The notes beneath the pieces were generated by a model. It made no database searches. It was not told the DNA's origin and saw nothing but the letters and a program-made list of their open reading frames with translations. Shown here piece by piece: positions 33,078-40,732 of a stretch of 64,000 bases of DNA (position 1 is the first letter of the stretch; each line of letters begins with the position of its first letter). The stretch is from assembly GCA_050261915.1 (NCBI GenBank), contig JBLNDT010000089.1:1-64000 (forward strand). Direction: 5' to 3'. The position numbers and the translations under genes were made by a program. The DNA is from UBA699 sp050261915 (lineage in GTDB: Bacteria; Bacillota; Clostridia; Clostridiales; Clostridiaceae).

Positions 33078-34697
33078 ATGTTTATAAGGGTTTTAAGCAA
33101 AAAAAGAATATGGTTTATATTTATTATATTTTTTATTGTTATTTCACTAATATACTACAAGATTATTATGATTCAGATTGTTAATGCAAAGGAATATAGT
33201 GCTATGGAGGAAGCTCAATATTCATTCAGAGAAAATACTGCAAGCACTAATTATAGACTTTTGGACTGTAACGGGAATGATTTGTCAGATTATGACACTA
33301 AATACTATGCAGTTATTATTCCTTCATACTTTAAAAGTAAAGAAAATACAGATTCTGAAAGTATTTTAAACCTAACTTATGCACTAAGAAACTATAATTC
33401 CAGTTATGATATTTCAAAAATAGATGAAATAAAAGACAATAAATTGAGCTTTGAAATAGATGAGGAGACATATAATAAAATTGCAGATATAAAAACAGTA
33501 AAAGGGTTTTATACTTATGAAAGCAGAACAATTAAGCAAAAAAGCGCTTGGAATATTGAAACTATGCTTTTAAACCCAAGAAAAACATCAGATAGCAGTT
33601 TTAAGGATGACAATTCAATAGAAATAGCTCTCTTCAATAAAGTTAAAAACAATAAATATCCTCAAGTAGTATTTCAAAGAGATATATCTGGAAATATTAT
33701 ATCTGAAAGCAAATCTAGCCCTGACAAAAATCTTGATGTAAGACTTACCATAGATAAAAAAATACAAGATATGATGAGTATGGTTTTAAGAAATGAAAAG
33801 TATAAAAATTATTCTCAAATTGGTGCAGTGCTTATGGAATCAAGTACAGGTAAGATACTAGGCATGGTTCAAAAAGAAGATACCAAACCAAATGTCAATA
33901 TTGGGGCAGCTACTGAAAACGGATTTTATCCTGGTTCTATTTTTAAAGTAATAGTTGAGGAAGCTGCACTTAAGAATGGAACAATAGATTTAAATGATAA
34001 GTTTACATGCAGAGGGTTCTATGAAGATGAACATAAGAATCATGGCAAATTGACCAGCAGTGAAGCAATGGTGGTATCATGCAATGATATATATGCACAG
34101 ATAGGATGTAAAACCGGGTATAAGCTTATTTATTCTATGGCGGAAAAACAAGGCATTTTATCAAAGGTCATTGGATTTGATAGTGAACTTGCTGGTGAAT
34201 TTGAAATAAATGAACCAAAGGAGAATGATGGAACATTATCTATTACATCTATGGGTCAGGGGATAAGAATTACTCCTGTTGAAGCTTTAAGTATTTCAAA
34301 TACTGTAGTAAATAAGGGTACATATGTAAAACCATATTTAATTGATGCCTATGTAGATAAAAATAATGAACCCATAGATAAAAAAACAACAAGTTCATAT
34401 ACTATATTTAGTAAAACCATTGCAGAAGAAATAAAATCTCAAATGATAGATGTGGTGAAAAATGGTACTGCAAAGGGAACTGAAATAAAAGGAATAGAAA
34501 CAGGAGGGAAAACTGGAACTACAGAAAGAGGAAAAGGTTCTGACGGATGGTTTGCAGGTTTTTTTAATAATGATGGAAAATATTATTCACTTATTATATT
34601 CGTAGAGAACATAGATAAAAAATCTGAAAGTGGAGGAAGTACTGCAGCTCCTATTTTTAAGGATATTGTTAATGAAGCTGTTAAAATTTTAAAATAA
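33078..34697 (+). CDS. penicillin-binding transpeptidase, possibly sporulation-linked
   Basis: A class-B-like transpeptidase that would cross-link peptidoglycan outside the membrane. One N-terminal membrane helix (about 10-33) is followed by a shortened non-catalytic region and the penicillin-binding domain: SxxK in YPGSIFK (Ser287, Lys290), SCN (334-336) and KTGT (478-481). There are no PASTA repeats, and the N-terminal dimerisation module of PBP2/FtsI is reduced; it is 539 residues against 600-750 for SpoVD/PBP2. The ATG at 33078 has GGGGTG upstream, which is the 3' arm of the preceding terminator. sigK is next, so a forespore-engulfment or cortex role is possible but not shown. Confidence 0.82.
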   Translation: MFIRVLSKKRIWFIFIIFFIVISLIYYKIIMIQIVNAKEYSAMEEAQYSFRENTASTNYRLLDCNGNDLSDYDTKYYAVIIPSYFKSKENTDSESILNLTYALRNYNSSYDISKIDEIKDNKLSFEIDEETYNKIADIKTVKGFYTYESRTIKQKSAWNIETMLLNPRKTSDSSFKDDNSIEIALFNKVKNNKYPQVVFQRDISGNIISESKSSPDKNLDVRLTIDKKIQDMMSMVLRNEKYKNYSQIGAVLMESSTGKILGMVQKEDTKPNVNIGAATENGFYPGSIFKVIVEEAALKNGTIDLNDKFTCRGFYEDEHKNHGKLTSSEAMVVSCNDIYAQIGCKTGYKLIYSMAEKQGILSKVIGFDSELAGEFEINEPKENDGTLSITSMGQGIRITPVEALSISNTVVNKGTYVKPYLIDAYVDKNNEPIDKKTTSSYTIFSKTIAEEIKSQMIDVVKNGTAKGTEIKGIETGGKTGTTERGKGSDGWFAGFFNNDGKYYSLIIFVENIDKKSESGGSTAAPIFKDIVNEAVKILK

Positions 34698-34712
34698 TAT
34701 ATGTAGACATGC

Positions 34713-34739
34713 ACAAAATTAAATTTTAAACATAAGATA
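34713..34739 (+). promoter_or_regulatory. candidate sigma-K-type promoter before sigK
   Basis: AC, 16 bases, then CATAAGATA, which fits the Bacillus sigma-K pattern AC-N16/17-CATANNNTA. Chance matches are common in AT-rich DNA because the -35 part is only two bases. Confidence 0.4.
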
Positions 34740-34766
34740 TTAATAAGCACTATCAGGGGGAAGACC

Positions 34767-35462
34767 TTGTTTCAATTATGTAATATTATGGATGTAATAG
34801 GCGGATTGATATTTTTAACGGGTTATGTTACAGGCAGCAGTTCTTTTCCACAACCTTTAAGTGAAGAGGAGGAGGAACTTTATCTAAAAAAGTTTAAGGA
34901 GGGGGATCTACATTCAAAAAGTGTGTTAATCGAAAGAAATTTAAGACTTGTAGCTCATATTGTAAAAAAGTACTCCTATCCAGGGAAGGAAGTTGATGAT
35001 CTTATATCCATAGGTACTGTGGGACTTATAAAGGCAATTGACTCATATAATATAGGAAAGGGTACCAGGCTGGCTACTTATGCCGCAAAATGCATTGAAA
35101 ATGAAATTCTTATGTTAATAAGAAATAACAAAAAAATTAAAAATGAAGTATATCTCCAGGACCCAATAGGGATCGATAAGGAAGGAAACATAATATCATT
35201 AATAGATGTTTTAAGCAGTGATGATGACTCAATAATAGAAATAGTTGAAAATAAAATTCAAACTAAGAAACTTTATTCAAAGATAAATACATGTTTAACG
35301 GATAGGGAACGAAAGGTAGTTGAAATGCGATATGGTTTAGCTGAAGGAAATCAAAAGACACAAAGAGAAATTGCAAAAATATTAGGTATATCAAGATCTT
35401 ATGTATCAAGAATAGAAAAAAAAGCAATTAAAAAACTTCATCAGGAATTCAATAAGGCATAA
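34767..35462 (+). CDS. sigK: late mother-cell sigma factor SigK with prosequence
   Basis: SigK directs late mother-cell transcription (cortex, coat) in sporulation. The 231 residues have a hydrophobic N-terminal leader (about 1-24, MDVIGGLIFLTGYV), then SSFPQPLSEEEE as in Bacillus pro-SigK, region 2 (IERNLRLVAHIVKKY, IKAIDSYN, RLATYAAKCIENEIL) and region 4 (TQREIAKILGISRSYVSRIEKKA). The start is TTG at 34767 with AGGGGGA upstream. The gene is continuous, with no skin-like element, and it carries a prosequence, unlike C. difficile SigK, so proteolytic activation is expected. Confidence 0.93.
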   Translation: MFQLCNIMDVIGGLIFLTGYVTGSSSFPQPLSEEEEELYLKKFKEGDLHSKSVLIERNLRLVAHIVKKYSYPGKEVDDLISIGTVGLIKAIDSYNIGKGTRLATYAAKCIENEILMLIRNNKKIKNEVYLQDPIGIDKEGNIISLIDVLSSDDDSIIEIVENKIQTKKLYSKINTCLTDRERKVVEMRYGLAEGNQKTQREIAKILGISRSYVSRIEKKAIKKLHQEFNKA

Positions 35463-35490
35463 AAAGAACTATTTTTTTAGTTCTTTTTTT
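35461..35490 (+). terminator. terminator after sigK
   Basis: Stem AAAAAGAACTA/TAGTTCTTTTT with a six-base loop and a T run. Confidence 0.8.
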
Positions 35491-35594
35491 ATTATAAATA
35501 TAAAATAAATAATAATTGTAGATAAATATAAAAAATAATGATAGAATTATACAATAAAGCAATCCTTAACGAATGTTGAGAGGGGTTTAATATT

Positions 35595-36647
35595 ATGAAA
35601 CTTGATGTGTTATTAGAAACCACTATCAAAAAGAATGGGTCAGACTTGCACTTGGTTGCCGGGTCTCAGCCTGTAATTAGAATTAATGGTAAATTAGTCA
35701 GATTGGAAGAAGATAAATTAGTTCCTGAAGATACAGAAAAATTTGCCAAAGAAATCTTAGGGGATGATTATAGATCCTTAAGTGAACTATATGAAGTGGA
35801 TGCATCTTATTCAATACCTGGTATTGGAAGATTCAGAATGAACATTTTTAAGCAAAGGGGCAGTATCTCTATAGCTATCAGGGTTGTTGGGCTTAAAATT
35901 CCAAGCATAAGCTCTCTAGGCCATCCTAATGTTGTTAAAGAGCTTGCTCTTGAAAAAAGAGGACTAATACTTGTAACAGGCCCTGCTGGAAGTGGTAAAA
36001 GTACAACCTTGGCGGCTATGGTAAATGAAATAAACGAAAACAAGGCTGCTCATATTATAACCTTGGAAGATCCTATAGAATTTTTGCATAAACATGATAA
36101 ATCCATAATAGAACAAAGAGAAATTGGCAAGGATTCAAGAAACTACAATAGTGCATTAAAAGCAGTGCTAAGAGAAGATCCGGATGTTATATTGATTGGT
36201 GAACTTAGAGATATGGATACAATTTCAGTAGCTTTAACAGCAGCTGAAACAGGGCATCTTGTTCTTTCATCGTTACATACTGTTGGAGTTGCAAAGAGCA
36301 TAAACAGAATTGTAGATGTATTTCCACCACATCAGCAGCAGCAAGTTCGAGTTCAGCTGGCTGCAGTATTGAATGGTATCATATCCCAACAGCTTCTTTC
36401 AACAGCTGATAATAGTGAAAGGGTATGTGCATTAGAAATATTAAAGACTACCTCAGCTATACAAAATATGATAAGAGAAGGTAAAACATATCAGATAGAG
36501 TCGTCTATTCAAACGGGAGCAAAATATGGCATGAAAACAATGGATATGTCCCTTGCGGAACTATATAAAAAGAAAATTATTACCCAGGAAGATGCACTTA
36601 ATTCTGCAGTAGACCGGGAAATGCTTTTAAGATTAATTTCATTATAA
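35595..36647 (+). CDS. pilT: type IV pilus retraction ATPase PilT
   Basis: PilT powers pilus retraction and twitching motility from the cytosolic face of the membrane. Within 350 residues are the N-terminal PAS-like domain (KKNGSDLHLVAGSQPVIRING), Walker A in GPAGSGKSTT (Lys135), the Asp box EDPIEF, Walker B LREDPDVILIGELRD and the His box LSSLHTVGVAKSI; a C-terminal AIQNMIREGK segment is also typical. GAGAGGGGTTT precedes the ATG. No other pilus gene is in the window, so it is an orphan next to the division genes. Confidence 0.94.
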   Translation: MKLDVLLETTIKKNGSDLHLVAGSQPVIRINGKLVRLEEDKLVPEDTEKFAKEILGDDYRSLSELYEVDASYSIPGIGRFRMNIFKQRGSISIAIRVVGLKIPSISSLGHPNVVKELALEKRGLILVTGPAGSGKSTTLAAMVNEINENKAAHIITLEDPIEFLHKHDKSIIEQREIGKDSRNYNSALKAVLREDPDVILIGELRDMDTISVALTAAETGHLVLSSLHTVGVAKSINRIVDVFPPHQQQQVRVQLAAVLNGIISQQLLSTADNSERVCALEILKTTSAIQNMIREGKTYQIESSIQTGAKYGMKTMDMSLAELYKKKIITQEDALNSAVDREMLLRLISL

Positions 36648-36654
36648 AATAAAT

Positions 36655-36683
36655 AAAAAAATGTCGGATATCCGACATTTTTT
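36655..36683. terminator. bidirectional terminator between pilT and the minus-strand peptide unit
   Basis: Stem AAAAAATGTCGGA with TCCGACAT plus Ts around a TA centre. A and T runs flank both sides, so it can end pilT and the convergent small-peptide transcript. Confidence 0.88.
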
Positions 36684-36685
36684 AT

Positions 36686-36814
36686 TTATAATATCATATA
36701 ATCATACATTTTTAAACAGCTCTGCCCACTTACAGCAGACATTGTCTTTGATTTCTGGCTGCTATTCTTATCATTGTTTTTTGAGCTTGGCTTCTTTGTT
36801 TTAATAATTTCCAT
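36686..36814 (-). CDS. unrecognised 42-residue peptide
   Basis: A small frame with an excellent ribosome binding site (GGGAGG six bases before the ATG). The predicted peptide starts MEIIKTKKPSSKNNDKNSSQ, has a lysine/serine/asparagine-rich first half of about 24 residues and a less polar tail containing AVSGQSCLKMYDYMIL with a single cysteine at 33. I do not recognise it. The stop is three bases from a strong terminator and there is a promoter upstream, so it is very probably a real transcript. Possible roles are a secreted or processed signal, a modified peptide precursor, a small spore protein or a toxin-type peptide; none can be chosen from sequence. Confidence 0.6.
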   Translation of the reverse strand: MEIIKTKKPSSKNNDKNSSQKSKTMSAVSGQSCLKMYDYMIL

Positions 36815-36858
36815 AATTATACCTCCCATTTATATTGTTAAAAATATAAACAGAAACT

Positions 36859-36930
36859 TTATCCGAAAGACTCGTCTTTTTTATGAAGCAGTGTTAGATC
36901 AAGATAAAATATTAGTTCGTAGTGCTTCAT
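36859..36930 (-). CDS. unrecognised 23-residue peptide, first gene of the minus-strand unit
   Basis: The frame has AAAGGGGGTAG upstream of its ATG and encodes MKHYELIFYLDLTLLHKKDE plus SFG. The first half is hydrophobic with five leucines; the end is charged. It could be a leader peptide that controls the 42-residue frame 44 bases downstream, a short membrane peptide, or not translated at all. Its start codon lies in one arm of a 9-bp inverted repeat (36882-36890 with 36923-36931), which could hide the start in mRNA. No family recognised. Confidence 0.5.
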   Translation of the reverse strand: MKHYELIFYLDLTLLHKKDESFG

Positions 36931-36988
36931 AGCAACTACCCCCTTTTATAAACTGTTCTACAACAATTTATTTGTGTTCAATGATTGT

Positions 36989-37017
36989 ATGATAACACAA
37001 AATGTAATAATATGCAA
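36989..37017 (-). promoter_or_regulatory. sigma-A type promoter of the two-peptide unit
   Basis: Read on the minus strand: TTGCAT (37017-37012), 17 bases, TATCAT (36994-36989). The transcript would begin near 36982 and run about 320 bases to the terminator at 36655-36683. Confidence 0.65.
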
Positions 37018-37175
37018 TGTTCCCAATCTTGCAATAATTGATATAAAGAATTAATAAGCTGAATAGGAACTGATAGCCCTTATAATGGTGCGTTTTCCTC
37101 CGTTTTTCTTTAATTTCGTCAAGTTTAAATGTTTAAATAATATTTATAAATATAAGAATATATACATAAATATTT

Positions 37176-37199
37176 ATTATTACTTTATAAAGTAATAAT
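37176..37199. repeat. 24-bp perfect palindrome upstream of ftsA
   Basis: Arms of 12 bases (ATTATTACTTTA and its complement) meet without a loop at 37187/37188. There is no T run, so an operator is more likely than a terminator. Confidence 0.5.
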
Positions 37200-37233
37200 T
37201 GAACTATTTTGTTTTAATAATATTTAATTTTAT

Positions 37234-37261
37234 TTGAGTTTTTATTAAAATATGTTAAAAT
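37234..37261 (+). promoter_or_regulatory. candidate ftsA promoter
   Basis: TTGAGT, 16 bases, TAAAAT, 75 bases before the ftsA ATG. The region is very AT-rich, so other promoters are possible. Confidence 0.4.
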
Positions 37262-37335
37262 ATAAGAGGAAAATTGGAATCCATGTTGAATATATTATAA
37301 TTAAAGGTTCTCTTACGAGGGGGGAAAAGTTCTTA

Positions 37336-38628
37336 ATGAGTGAATATATTGTAGGAATAGACATAGGTTCGTCTAAAGTATGTGCTGCTGCGGGAAAACA
37401 GGACAGGCTTGGTAAACTTCAAATAATAGGAGCTACCTGTGCAAAATGCAGCGGTGTTAAAAAAGGTATTGTGGTAGATATAGATAAAACCTGTGATAGT
37501 ATAAAGGATAGTATAAAGCAACTTGAAGGAATGATCGATTCCAGCATTACAGAAGCATATATTTCTTTTCCTGGTGTAATAAGCGAATTGGTTATGAACA
37601 AGGGCATAGTTGCAGTATCCTCTGAAAACAGAGAAATACAAGATAATGATGTTAAAAGAGTAGTTAAGGCATGTAAAATCGTAACTATTCCTTCTGATAA
37701 GGAAATAATTGGTGTTATACCAAATCAGTACATAATAGATGGTTATGATAAAATTAAGGACCCAATCGGCATGAGCGGATTGAGGCTTGAACTTGATGCA
37801 CAGCTTGTTATTGCTCAATCCACAGTGGTAAACAATATGTTCAAGAGCCTTAATAATGCAGGCATAAAAGTAAAAGGTGTTATATTTCAACCTATTGCAG
37901 AGTCTGAGGTTGTATTGAACCCTGAGGAAATAGACAGGGGTGTGGCACTACTTGATATTGGTGCAGATACTTCAAATATTTCTGTTTTCAAGGAAGGTAA
38001 TATTGTTTATAATGACCATATATCCCTAGGCGGGAATGCCATTACAAATGATATAGCAGTTTGTTTAAAAATACCGTTCTCCCAGGCTGAGTTCCTTAAG
38101 AACAAATATGGATTCAAGGGTCATGATTCAAATAACAATACTCTGGTTCAGGTAAAAGCAGATTTTAATAATGCTATTAAAGTTGATTTGGATATTTTAA
38201 AACAAATAATAGAAGCCAGAGTTGAAGAAATTCTCATGTTAATTGACAAGAAGCTTAAAGGTTCAGGGATTTATAACGATATAACAGGTATAGTTATTGT
38301 TGGTGGAGGTATTTCTTTATTTCAAGGAATTGAAGAGTATGGAAAAAGTATTCTTGACAAGCCTTTCAGAATAGGAAATATACAATATTCGGATCCAAAT
38401 AGTCAGCTATATGTTTCAGCTGCAGGGGTAATACATGATGTAAGCAGTTCAATGAAATCAAGACCTGCTGCAGAGACACCTGCACCTGTTAAAAAGAAGA
38501 GTGAATGGGTTAAAAAAATAGTTGATGACTATGATGAGGATGAAGACGACGAATATGAAGAATATGAAAAAGACAAGAATAACAGTTTGATTTCCAAAAT
38601 AAAAAACTTTTTTACAGAATTTTTCTAA
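37336..38628 (+). CDS. ftsA: cell division actin-like protein FtsA
   Basis: FtsA polymerises on the membrane and tethers FtsZ at the division site. The 430 residues show the actin-fold phosphate loops YIVGIDIGSSKVC (near 4-16) and VALLDIGADTSNISVF (near 200), GIVIVGGGISLFQGIEE near 345, an acidic linker, and a C-terminal amphipathic helix (NNSLISKIKNFFTEFF) for membrane binding. The frame is open 84 bases earlier, but the ATG at 37336 follows GAGGGGGGAA. ftsZ follows after 15 bases. ATP and FtsZ binding are inferred from the family. Confidence 0.92.
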   Translation: MSEYIVGIDIGSSKVCAAAGKQDRLGKLQIIGATCAKCSGVKKGIVVDIDKTCDSIKDSIKQLEGMIDSSITEAYISFPGVISELVMNKGIVAVSSENREIQDNDVKRVVKACKIVTIPSDKEIIGVIPNQYIIDGYDKIKDPIGMSGLRLELDAQLVIAQSTVVNNMFKSLNNAGIKVKGVIFQPIAESEVVLNPEEIDRGVALLDIGADTSNISVFKEGNIVYNDHISLGGNAITNDIAVCLKIPFSQAEFLKNKYGFKGHDSNNNTLVQVKADFNNAIKVDLDILKQIIEARVEEILMLIDKKLKGSGIYNDITGIVIVGGGISLFQGIEEYGKSILDKPFRIGNIQYSDPNSQLYVSAAGVIHDVSSSMKSRPAAETPAPVKKKSEWVKKIVDDYDEDEDDEYEEYEKDKNNSLISKIKNFFTEFF

Positions 38629-38643
38629 ATAGGAGGTAATATT

Positions 38644-39768
38644 GTGCTAGATTTTGATGTTGATGTTGAACGACTTGCCCAAATTAAAGTAATAGGTTGC
38701 GGCGGAGGCGGAAACAACGCTGTTAACAGAATGATAATGGAAGGACTTAAGAATGTTGAATTTATAGCTATTAATACCGATAAACAGGCATTAATGCTTT
38801 CTCAGGCATCTCAAAAAATTCAGATTGGAGATAAATTAACCAAGGGCTTAGGAGCAGGCGCGAATCCTGAAATTGGACAGAAGGCTGCAGATGAAAGTAA
38901 AGAAGAAATTGCAGAAGCAATAAAAGGTTCCGATATGGTATTTATAACAGCTGGAATGGGCGGGGGAACCGGAACCGGTGCTGCACCAATAATTGCTGAA
39001 ATAGCCAAATCTATGGGAATACTTACAGTTGGTGTTGTTACAAAGCCTTTTCCTTTTGAGGGAAGGAAAAGAATGCTTCATGCAGAAATGGGTATGAAGA
39101 ACCTTAAGGACCGAGTAGACACTTTAGTAACAATTCCTAATGAAAGGCTTCTTACTATAGTAGATAAGAAAACTACTTTAATGGATTCCTTCAAGCTTGC
39201 AGATGATGTGTTAAGACAAGGGGTTCAAGGTATATCAGATCTTATTACTATCCCAGGACTTGTTAATCTTGACTTTGCTGATGTTAGAACAATAATGATT
39301 GACAAAGGACTTGCCCATATGGGAGTTGGAAGAGGAACAGGGGATAACAGGGCTCAAGAAGCAGCAAAACAGGCTATTTCAAGTCCGCTGCTTGAAACAT
39401 CAATCGTTGGTGCTACTGGTGTACTACTAAATATTACCGGGGGAACAGATTTAGGACTTTTGGAAATAAATGAAGCTGCAGAAATTGTTCAGCAGGCTGC
39501 AGACCCAGATGCAAACATAATATTTGGAGCTGTTATAGACGAAAACATAAAGGATGAAATAAGGATTACGGTTATTGCTACGGGATTTGAAGCTGAAAAA
39601 GCAGCTAAACTAGCTGTTAAGCAGACTGTACCTGAAAAATTACCTCAAAATGTACCAAGCCAAAGCGGACCATTTATTAATTATGAAGATGAGTCTGCAA
39701 CAGATACTGCAGATTATGAAAATAAAGATTTAGAAATACCTGCCTTTTTAAGAAGAGCAAGAAAATAA
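38644..39768 (+). CDS. ftsZ: cell division GTPase FtsZ
   Basis: FtsZ is the tubulin-like GTPase that forms the Z ring, here also for the asymmetric septum of sporulation. The 374 residues have IKVIGCGGGGNNAVNRM near 12, the tubulin signature GGGTGTGAAP near 105, the T7-like synergy loop NLDFADVRT near 208, a variable linker, and the C-terminal FtsA-binding peptide DLEIPAFLRRARK. The start is GTG at 38644 with AGGAGG upstream. A terminator overlaps the stop. Confidence 0.97.
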   Translation: MLDFDVDVERLAQIKVIGCGGGGNNAVNRMIMEGLKNVEFIAINTDKQALMLSQASQKIQIGDKLTKGLGAGANPEIGQKAADESKEEIAEAIKGSDMVFITAGMGGGTGTGAAPIIAEIAKSMGILTVGVVTKPFPFEGRKRMLHAEMGMKNLKDRVDTLVTIPNERLLTIVDKKTTLMDSFKLADDVLRQGVQGISDLITIPGLVNLDFADVRTIMIDKGLAHMGVGRGTGDNRAQEAAKQAISSPLLETSIVGATGVLLNITGGTDLGLLEINEAAEIVQQAADPDANIIFGAVIDENIKDEIRITVIATGFEAEKAAKLAVKQTVPEKLPQNVPSQSGPFINYEDESATDTADYENKDLEIPAFLRRARK

Positions 39769-39791
39769 AGTGCCATTAGGCACTTTTTTTT
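39767..39791 (+). terminator. terminator of ftsAZ
   Basis: Stem AAAGTGCC/GGCACTTT with ATTA loop and a long T run. Confidence 0.9.
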
Positions 39792-39861
39792 TCGATTTTT
39801 TTATTTTATAGGTGAAATATGGTTAAATATGAAAAAAGAAAATCCGTTGCAGCATATTTTA

Positions 39862-39895
39862 AATGACAAAATTTTGAATTTATATAATATATAAT
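39862..39895 (+). promoter_or_regulatory. candidate spoIIGA promoter with imperfect Spo0A box
   Basis: AATGACAAA (complement TTTGTCATT) matches seven of nine positions of the Spo0A box TTTGTCRAA and lies 19 bases before a perfect TATAAT (39890-39895). In Bacillus the spoIIG promoter also has 0A boxes near a widely spaced -35 element. Tentative. Confidence 0.35.
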
Positions 39896-39919
39896 AAGTT
39901 CAAAGGTAAGGAGGAACAT

Positions 39920-40732
39920 ATGGTAGTTTATATTGATATGCTTTTAATAGAAAATTTGATAATAAACTGCTTTCTCCTGGAGGTAACAGCAAAGACACTT
40001 AAAGTTAACCTTAAGCTGCTGCCAATGCTTGCTGCTGGAATTCTTGGAAGTTTATATGTGTTGGTTTTATTTTACCCTAAAGCTAATTTAGCAAATACTA
40101 TGGCTGTAAAACTAATTGTAGCTTTTTTAATGATAATCACTGCATTTAGATCCAGGGATAAGCTTTTCTTAATTAAGGCATGTATTGTATTTATCATGTT
40201 TTCAATGCTGCTTGCAGGATTGTGTATTTTCATTCAGTTTAGTGAAGGAGTTGATATATCAGGGAGTATAATTTTAAATTTCACCATAAAAAAATTGTTT
40301 GTTTCATTAATGATTTTTTTTATTTCTATAAACAGAATTGTTATATTTATCAAGAATAGAAAAGAGATATCTCAACTGATTTATAAAATTGATATTGTTG
40401 CCAATGATAAAACAAAAAGTATAATGGGATTTTTAGATACGGGGAATGAGCTTTGTGAACCCATAACCAATACTCCGGTTATTCTTGTAAATGAAGATAT
40501 TTATAGATGCTTTTATTCTAAAGATTATGAAAAGTTATATATTCCATATAGAATATTTAATGGTGAAAAGGGTACACTTGAAGCATTTAAGGCAGATTAC
40601 ATAAACTTGTATCATGAAAAGAAAGTAATAAGGGTAAATGCAGTTATAGCACTCAGCAATGGAACTTTGAGTCCAGCAGGTGATTATGAAGCATTAATAT
40701 CAAGAGGCATATTATTAGGGGGGAGATTATGA
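39920..40732 (+). CDS. spoIIGA: pro-sigma-E processing aspartic protease SpoIIGA
   Basis: SpoIIGA is a membrane-bound aspartic protease that cleaves pro-SigE in the mother cell after a signal from the forespore (SpoIIR). The N-terminal half (to about 145) is hydrophobic with five or so membrane segments; the C-terminal half carries the catalytic GFLDTGNEL (Asp173). The 270-residue length is close to the family. AAGGAGGAAC precedes the ATG. The stop overlaps the start of sigE, its substrate (ATGA). Confidence 0.93.
   Translation: MVVYIDMLLIENLIINCFLLEVTAKTLKVNLKLLPMLAAGILGSLYVLVLFYPKANLANTMAVKLIVAFLMIITAFRSRDKLFLIKACIVFIMFSMLLAGLCIFIQFSEGVDISGSIILNFTIKKLFVSLMIFFISINRIVIFIKNRKEISQLIYKIDIVANDKTKSIMGFLDTGNELCEPITNTPVILVNEDIYRCFYSKDYEKLYIPYRIFNGEKGTLEAFKADYINLYHEKKVIRVNAVIALSNGTLSPAGDYEALISRGILLGGRL

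Larger units (their letters stand above)
36931..37335. other. 405-bp AT-rich intergenic region upstream of ftsA and of the peptide unit
   Basis: It holds the minus-strand promoter for the peptide unit (36989-37017), a 24-bp palindrome (37176-37199), a plus-strand promoter candidate for ftsA (37234-37261) and the ftsA ribosome binding site. Nothing else convincing was seen. Confidence 0.6.

Noticed and set aside
33178..33369. 63-codon plus-strand frame inside the PBP gene
   Set aside because: Out-of-frame shadow of a convincing PBP coding sequence.
37030..37110. Very short minus-strand frame (about 11 codons) after GGAGG upstream of the peptide-unit promoter
   Set aside because: It lacks an ATG/GTG/TTG start, lies upstream of the mapped promoter and is too short to support.
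37119..37130. Spo0A-box-like AATTTCGTCAAG upstream of ftsA
   Set aside because: An inserted base breaks the TTTGTCRAA pattern; the match is too poor to claim.
37333..37890. 185-codon open frame on the minus strand within ftsA
   Set aside because: It is antisense to a clear ftsA, has a tyrosine/asparagine-rich composition typical of shadow frames and no ribosome binding site or promoter.
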